A DNA stretch of 64,000 nucleotides, taken from contig NC_092571.1 in the NCBI RefSeq assembly GCF_037975245.1, positions 24,566,564-24,630,563 on the forward strand, given 5' to 3'. Shown one piece after another: positions 61,001-64,000 of this stretch (positions are counted from its first letter, which is position 1; the number at the start of each line of letters is the position of its first letter). Origin of the DNA: Apostichopus japonicus. Its lineage: Eukaryota > Echinodermata > Holothuroidea > Aspidochirotida > Stichopodidae. The position numbers and the translations under genes are program-made. The notes beneath the pieces were generated by a model. It saw only the letters and a program-made list of their open reading frames with translations, was not told the DNA's origin and did not search any database.

Positions 61001-62970
61001 CATCAAACGGTTCGTCTAGATTACTCCAGGCGGGCATTTCTTCTTCTTCCGTCTGACTACTGCGCCGCCCTCTGCCACCGCTGAAGTGCCGATCCCGGGA
61101 GGACTTGTCTCGATCGGAGTCTCGAAAGGTGTCCCTGTCCCTCTCATGGTCAAACTCAGATGATGAATTGGTTCGGTCTCGTTCCCTCGAGTGAGAATGC
61201 CAGCTCGTTCTTGCAGGGGCTGTGGTTAGTGAAAGTGGAAATCAGTGCTTCCTCATATATTAAACATGCGGAAATTTCACCTACAGTGTGTAGCAAAATC
61301 CAAAACAAAAAAATGAGATAGGAAATAAGCTAAGAATTAGAACTTGTTCAAATCTCCTCTTGGTTTGAAATTGTCAAACTAACCCTATGACAATTTATCT
61401 GCTCGGCATTTGGACTGACAGAAACGATAAATTCACCTGTTTTTTACTACTTTTTCCTTCAAATAATTAAATTAGCACACTTTAGTCAATCTAGGTATGT
61501 TTTGGGGGGGGGGCATGAGGAAGGGGAGGATGGACTGAAGATGGAGAAAATCTAATGAGCTGTAGGTAACCATTACCATGAGAACTAGTATTACAATGAC
61601 TTTGACAAATGTGACTTAAAAACGTATTTGATTGAATACCTGTACATTAAATGCTGAAAATATAAATGTCACACAACTGTGTAAGTACTCCAAAATGAAT
61701 GACAATTTTAATGATCATTGGTCAAAATGTGGCTTCGGTTACAATCATACCAAAGCCATTCAGAAGGACGAAGGATGTGTCTTTTACAGCCTCAAGTGTA
61801 GTGTCTTTGCGGTGGTCTAATATTATGTATGATATATACAACATGGGTATATACTACACAGAGGTATCATCTAAAACCTCAAACCAATCGTCAAAATTAT
61901 TACGTATGTTTCATTCCAAGAAACAAATTAAGTATTTTAGCCATCACTTTATTTGCTACCCTGCATTCTAGTAGGTGCTTGTAGGACCAGAAGAGGTGGT
62001 ACTATGTCTAAAGCAATGTGAATGATACATTGTATAGCAAACTTCTACACTTTTATTCCTATCAGTCTGTTTGAAAATACCTTGCATTAACCTTTCAATT
62101 AAAGAGCCACTGGACGGTGAAAATTCCACTTAACTGATTGGTACCAAATCATGCAGCAAATTAAGATCCTGGCATTGTCCTGCATCCAAATATTTCGTAC
62201 CCTACAATACAATGCAGAGCATGACCTGGCAATCTCTCCTACCTTGACCCGGAGGTGTTGTCCTCCAGTTATCTTCTCCTTCCCTTGATGATAGCCTCTG
62301 TCGTGGTACTGCCCTACGCCAACCCTGTTCCTCCTCCTCATACCTTGAAGACAAACGCTCCCCTCTCGGTGACCTCCAGTTATCACTGGTGCTGCCCCTC
62401 TCCCTCTCGATAACCTTGCGTGGTGACCCTTCCTCCTCAAAGGGCCTCTCTGAACGAACTACTTTATCGTATCTACTGTCATTACTATAATGAATAGGAA
62501 GAAACAAGGCATTACCCAGGTGTCTTTGTCGACAGAAGGGGGGGGGAGGGAACTAGTCGTGAGGTTGTGGGCCTCAGTATGAATATATGCCACACGATAC
62601 ACAGAATGCAGAGAAAGATGACGTCATGCCTTGACCAGCATTGATAGAAGGAGAACATTCAGGTTAATGTGGCGAGTGACAGGGTTTTGAAGTAATTTTA
62701 CAATCGATGACTACGGAAATAAGAGACGAAAATCACTCTCTTATGCCCAGGAGGATATTTCCAACACATCAGTCTAGATTTTGTAAGTATCACAAGCATT
62801 GTAAAAGTTGACAAACTGGTGTCAAAAATACTCTTAGAGTGATGGAGATGTTTCTTTGCTACACAAGGTGCCTTACCTGTCATCCCAGCTCATTGTTCTG
62901 TTGTATTCCCTCCTCGTAAAGGCACCATCCTCTTCATATGTCATGCTTCTTTTGTATTCCCGACCACGCC
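33089..62970 (-). CDS. GIGYF2: GIGYF (GRB10-interacting GYF protein 1/2), 3' 21 coding exons, N-terminus off the right edge
   Basis: Exons in transcript order: 62970-62877, 62484-62243, 61219-60951, 54711-54561, 54023-53512, 52715-52544, 51586-51420, 50440-50196, 49610-49291, 48673-48621, 47144-46843, 45671-45551, 45000-44906, 44608-44422, 43241-43024, 42668-42569, 40426-40209, 39794-39686, 38271-38175, 34266-34100, 33295-33089. Every junction has GT/AG and matching phase, giving ~1,347 residues with no stop until 33089-33091. Domains follow the human GIGYF2 order: arginine-rich region, DDX6-binding FDxSGAF motif, acidic/KE region, GYF domain, Q-rich stretch, coiled coil, poly-Q, 'GFWDDA' and 'F-QWCE' motifs, and C-terminal LGFSV. 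Family role: with 4EHP, represses translation of selected and stalled mRNAs, recruiting DDX6 and CCR4-NOT. The 4EHP-binding N-terminus must lie right of 63 kb. The invertebrate gene is probably the single pro-orthologue of GIGYF1 and GIGYF2. Confidence 0.94.
33430..33800. repeat. ~58-bp minisatellite in the last GIGYF intron
   Basis: Units built on GGGCCACAGGGTACC...CTTGATCAATCAGCAGTAA start near 33433, 33491 and 33550. Diverged copies lie near 33608, 33669 and 33795. Copies degrade toward the right. Confidence 0.85.
34510..35490. repeat. 103-bp tandem repeat in GIGYF intron
   Basis: GATGTATATGGAGTGCACAG recurs at 34868, 34971, 35074, 35177, 35280 and 35383, exactly 103 bp apart with few mismatches. 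Degraded copies extend left to about 34510. It lies in the intron between exons 38271-38175 and 34266-34100. Confidence 0.95.
36400..36840. repeat. ~70-bp tandem repeat in the same GIGYF intron
   Basis: AAACCCTATACAGACTCTA recurs near 36547, 36617 and 36686, with flanking partial copies of CCTATA/ACATAT motifs. The open frames here (MYKPYTDSIYP type) are repeat artefacts. Confidence 0.85.
37955..38000. repeat. (TC)n followed by poly(A)
   Basis: A short CT-dinucleotide run passes directly into about 28 A residues, inside the GIGYF intron just left of exon 38271-38175. Confidence 0.9.
38175..40426 (-). CDS. GIGYF exons with GFWDDA and QWCE motifs
   Basis: Exon 40426-40209 contains SSAWGSGSSAG... 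and MGFWDDAQDAIART, matching the human NMGFWDDAVKEV segment. Exon 39794-39686 ends NMNKSRMAKEE, and exon 38271-38175 continues ENVHRLFQGNVGTDEFSQWC, matching EEEKLLKLFQGV...FTQWCE. The small exons are out of frame with, or only partly covered by, longer shadow frames, and were found from the family motif plus flanking AG/GT. Confidence 0.88.
41332..42060. repeat. 152-bp tandem repeat in GIGYF intron
   Basis: CACACACTACGCACACTTGT starts at 41484, 41636, 41788 and 41940, exactly 152 bp apart. The internal copies are almost identical; the first (41332) and last diverge. Near-identity implies recent amplification or homogenisation. Confidence 0.95.
42569..42668 (-). CDS. GIGYF small exon (KSLREIQEEQARQ)
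   Basis: Encodes SAPTTGPTKSLREIQEEQAR and a polar tail, matching the human TTKSLLEIQQEEARQ segment. The TATAG acceptor, CCA-GTAAGT donor and phases match both neighbouring exons. Confidence 0.9.
43024..44608 (-). CDS. GIGYF poly-glutamine exons
   Basis: Exon 44608-44422 carries QQETQRQQQQKQQQQQEVL and then a run of about 16 Gln, followed by SQTSPLQQPQTTTPQ. Exon 43241-43024 opens LPSSAMWGQQRVPV (human LPSSSTWGQQ), continues TLAQIQQM, and has a second run of about 13 Gln before AKQARNVGWANAQ. The tracts mix CAG and CAA codons, so several alternative frames look open as Leu, Cys or Thr/Ala-rich ORFs; those are shadows. Human GIGYF2 poly-Q is also length-variable. Confidence 0.92.
43573..44395. 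repeat. ~53-bp minisatellite between the two poly-Q exons
   Basis: About fifteen units containing TCTAAACACTACGACTC and CACATCATCAGAGC, spaced 51-54 bp (43583, 43636, 43689, 43742...). Two length classes, GAGCATCTTTAACC and the shorter GAGCTGTTTAACC, are interspersed. It fills most of the intron 43242-44421. Confidence 0.95.
44906..47144 (-). CDS. GIGYF coiled-coil exons
   Basis: Exon 47144-46843 encodes about 100 residues of almost continuous charged helix (AIRRKLEEEQEKILRGQEEK..., EELKRAQEEQLIMEEIRKKN). It continues after SPVEQ into exon 45671-45551 (ELHQKQKIAEEQIKKEHEKR) and exon 45000-44906 (KAQQEIERVTREQEERKREM). This is the long E/R/K/Q coiled coil typical of GIGYF proteins, somewhat shorter than in human GIGYF2. 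Confidence 0.92.
45159..45458 (+). other. Antisense open frame in GIGYF intron, origin unknown
   Basis: A plus-strand frame of about 98 codons (starting MLDDSQLQPMATSANNR, later TDRDGAFANTKCQVIAMLYK) has protein-like composition and is not a repeat artefact. It is interrupted at 45451 by the hammerhead-like insert. Removing the insert and one direct-repeat copy would meet a TAG almost at once, so the ancestral frame probably ended there. I do not recognise it; it may be a relic of a mobile element or of an inserted cDNA. Confidence 0.25.
45451..45503 (-). mobile_element. 53-bp hammerhead-like insertion with 12-bp target duplication, copy 2
   Basis: Flanked by exact direct repeats GCCCAGGAGACT at 45439-45450 and 45504-45515. 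The insert plus a few edge bases is identical to 24812-24869 and holds the same minus-strand order: CTGAAGA, GATCC/GGATC stem, GAAA, CGTC. The target duplication shows that this tiny unit itself, or a severely truncated copy of a larger element, integrated here. Penelope-like elements are the closest known source of such motifs. Confidence 0.6.
46483..46830. repeat. Two-unit GACCTTTGACC-type repeat
   Basis: Two ~140-bp units each run from TGACCTTTG...CCTCCACCAAAAA to AAGATATCGTGTTTACA (near 46610) or GAGATATCGTGTTTACA. They are followed by a CAAGCA/TGCTTG hairpin near 46809-46825. This resembles the 1.9-4.6 kb element and a repeat type common in marine invertebrate genomes. It lies in the GIGYF intron just 3' of exon 47144-46843. 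Confidence 0.65.
47206..47860. repeat. ~97-106-bp tandem repeat with poly-C core
   Basis: About seven units of GGAGACACAAACCCAATCAT..., GAACATCTCC, then a C-run and CTCCTCTTCCCTCCTCACC. Starts lie near 47209, 47306, 47408, 47514, 47618, 47705 and 47792. The C-run varies in length between units. The 217-codon plus frame through it is purely repeat-derived. Confidence 0.95.
48621..50440 (-). CDS. GIGYF Q-rich middle exons with conserved Trp motifs
   Basis: Exon 50440-50196 (PPQMINPSQPAPAPSVPPQQ... then VTLLAQKKQQQIIQQQ) and exon 49610-49291 (ISASRIYQDLIQRG, then LQQQHQLLLQQQQNW) form the Q-rich segment after the GYF domain. The end of exon 49610-49291 (ISVWDPVPTDKSRS) joined to exon 48673-48621 (EWSIGVWDPEMAKDITEE) gives paired VWDP motifs, equivalent to the human SIWELQP...SVWDLP pair. 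A GTAAGT inside exon 49610-49291 (near 49567) could act as an alternative donor, but the frame reads through it. Confidence 0.87.
51107..51335 (-). mobile_element. SINE with B-box head, GIGYF intron
   Basis: On the minus strand it begins with a tRNA-like stretch containing GGTCCCCGGTTCAAGTC (B box at 51295-51286). Next is a body with ACTGACTTCGGTCAGCTTGC and a CTTGCAGGAGGATC hairpin, and last a TACATAC tail. No A box is evident, so the head is incomplete or divergent. It shares its 3' body with 25900-26040. Confidence 0.65.
51420..52715 (-). CDS. GIGYF GYF-domain exons
   Basis: The domain is split by one intron. Exon 52715-52544 ends EDAQKWFYKDPQNQVQG and exon 51586-51420 continues PFSSGEMLEWFKAGYFTLSL, QVKQGMDESFQPLGAVIKRWG and VPF. 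All signature residues are present: W-x-Y-x-D-P, Q-G-P-F, M-x-x-W and G-Y-F. GYF domains bind proline-rich PPGL/PPGF peptides, in this family on TTP, TNRC6 and ZNF598-type partners. The identity of the aromatic pocket suggests conserved binding. Confidence 0.96.
53512..54711 (-). CDS. GIGYF acidic/linker exons before the GYF domain
   Basis: Exon 54711-54561 is a highly charged KE-rich block (KSDLEKEEKEKEEKEK..., DDTKENKKRKPPETGGGG). Exon 54023-53512 is low-complexity S/N/K sequence ending DLSKEDEEDQLQHLENAAES and LLAELD. The latter corresponds to the human EEGLKHLEQQAEKMVAYL helix just ahead of the GYF domain. Longer frames on the plus strand across both are shadows. Confidence 0.88.
55006..57802. 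repeat. ~44-bp minisatellite, left block
   Basis: About 64 units of the type AAACCAATGCTATCATTAGG + TGATAGGCCATGTTTAAGAC + ACT. Each has a palindromic core, perfect in the CTATCATTAGATGATAG variants. Main variant classes end GTGATAGGCCATG, ATGGTAGGCCATGTTGAAGC and GTGCGAGGTCATG. They recur in a multi-unit order; 56581 onward and 56929 onward match over ~190 bp, a 348-bp (eight-unit) higher-order period. It lies in the 6.2-kb GIGYF intron 60950-54712. Confidence 0.97.
57803..60138. mobile_element. 2,336-bp non-autonomous hAT-type insertion in the minisatellite
   Basis: Ends TAGGGCTGT... and ...ACAGCCCTA are inverted, and the perfect 8-bp duplication TTAGGTGA lies at 57795-57802 and 60139-60146. 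Eight-base duplications and a YAGGG-type terminus are hAT hallmarks. Subterminal regions at both ends are packed with GGTTAACC/AACCGGTT repeats (57832-57880, 60100-60128), probable transposase-binding sites. The interior shows no transposase; the frames at 58338-58685 and 59543-59809 are unrecognised. Excising the element plus one duplication restores a normal repeat unit. Confidence 0.92.
60147..60510. repeat. ~44-bp minisatellite, right block
   Basis: About eight further units continue the array beyond the hAT element. Near the end they decay to units with ATTATTAGATGATAG, dropped bases and truncated spacers. Confidence 0.93.
60951..62970 (-). CDS. GIGYF RG/RS-rich exons and DDX6-binding segment
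   Basis: Exon 62970-62877 (RGREYKRSMTYEEDGAFTRR..., RTMSWDD) matches the human GRGRG...RSFDEVEG...RSQSWEE stretch. Exon 62484-62243 contains DNWRSPRGERLSSRYEEEEQ and GWRRAVPR, matching the ENWR/GWR repeats. Exon 61219-60951 is rich in RD/SR and ends MPAWSNLDEPFDDDEIGIFD, ASGAFTAVK, the counterpart of human LPEW...EMGTFDSSGAFLSLK. In the family, the W and FDxSGAF motifs clamp the DDX6/Me31B RecA2 lobe. Confidence 0.9.
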
Positions 62971-64000
62971 CTAATATAAGAAAACATGAAATGACTCAGA
63001 CGATCACAAATAACATTTCGCAACAGAAAATGTTCACGTCCCTCGGGACAACCAGGTCTTACTTTTTTGTGATTGTCAGAACAGCGACACTTGGTTGTCC
63101 GAAGAAAATGTAGCAAAATAACAAGGAATCACCAATATGTACACTGTAGGAGAGATGTGTAGGTTTGGGTGAATAGAACACCAATATGTACACTGTAGGA
63201 GAAATGTGTAGGATTGGTGAATAGAACACCAATATTTACACTGCAGGAGAGATGTGGGTTTGGCGAATCCCCAGCTTTGGACAAGGCGAATCACCAGCTA
63301 TAGACATTTTATCATTTGACCTATTTGGGGATGTTAACTTACAATGCAATCTGAATCTCATGCAAACAACGATCTGATCTTGGTCGTCTGAACAGATGAA
63401 CTTTTACAGGGTAAAAGAGGAGCGACTTATTTTATACTGATATCTTGGGGCTTGTCATCAGGGATTCTTCCTTCTCGGCTTTTAAGCCAATGGATAATTT
63501 ATCCAGCATCTCATCACAAAATGCTATGCCAAATGGGCAAATTTACTATACATACAAGAATAAAGATGTGTATATGTTATTGTACAAAATAACCCTAGTA
63601 CTTTGTATAAGATACATTGCTTACCACAAAATTGGAAAAAACTAAATTATTCCCTTTAAGCAGAACTGCCCTTTGTGCATTATGACCAAAAATACAGACC
63701 AGTTTATCAAACATGGCCAATCTTTCAACCTTTAGGATCCCCAGAAATTCCAACTCTCCGCAATAGCATAGCTTTCAGCCTCCCCAGTGACACCAATGTC
63801 AAGAAATACAACTTCATAGGCAGTGCTATTAAACAACCAACAAGTTAACAACTAATTGTATATTCATCCCTCATTTTTTGCTCTCAATTTCTGGCCAGCA
63901 GCCAATTCAAGCCTTCTAAGTCAATAACTCCCTGCACTTTTATTATTTTTGTCTTTCATTTGTTTTGTTTTCTAACAACGACAGTCTCAAGAATTAATTG
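62971..64000 (-). other. GIGYF intron at the right edge, with ~56-bp repeat
   Basis: No further coding exon is recognised. Three units of CACCAATATGTACACTG...GAATAGAA lie at about 63120-63265. The gene's start and the 4EHP-binding motif must lie further right. Confidence 0.55.

Overview
This is eukaryotic DNA. It is AT-rich, intron-rich and full of transposon debris and minisatellites. Spliced exons were assembled by hand from conserved protein segments, GT/AG borders and codon phase. The protein matches and the gene set (CFAP107, a GABARAP-type ATG8, MAD2L2/REV7, GIGYF) point to an invertebrate deuterostome. An echinoderm is my best guess, but this is inference only.

Layout: 1-1.9 kb holds nothing recognisable. 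1.9-4.56 kb is a repeat element with a ~400-bp internal tandem array and terminal inverted repeats. 5.9-8.4 kb (minus) is CFAP107, a ciliary microtubule inner protein. 10.3-15.1 kb (plus) is a complete four-exon GABARAP. 16.8-17.6 kb is an unresolved candidate gene end with a 97-bp tandem duplication. 18.08-18.61 kb is a small hAT-derived element with the C-terminus of a transposase. About 19.1-26.16 kb (plus) is MAD2L2; seven coding exons are firm and the first is uncertain. Its introns hold two SINE-like inserts and a hammerhead-like motif. 26.2-33.1 kb is non-coding and includes a TTAA-flanked MITE.

From 33.1 kb to beyond 63 kb, the minus strand carries one very large gene, GIGYF. Twenty-one phase-consistent coding exons give about 1,347 residues, including the GYF domain, the DDX6-binding region, coiled coil, poly-Q tracts and conserved C-terminus. 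The N-terminal exons lie beyond the right edge. At least eight of its introns carry their own unrelated minisatellite, with periods of about 44, 53, 56, 58, 70, 97-106, 103 and 152 bp. The largest, 55.0-60.5 kb, is split by a 2,336-bp hAT-type insertion with a perfect 8-bp target duplication.

Functionally the genes are unrelated housekeeping genes: cilia, autophagy, DNA repair/translesion synthesis, and translational repression. MAD2L2 and GIGYF converge tail to tail; CFAP107 and GABARAP diverge head to head. Nothing here is a clearly new multi-gene system. The best leads are a 53-bp hammerhead-like insertion flanked by 12-bp direct repeats, a TE array dense in nuclear-receptor-like half sites, and the intron-private minisatellites.
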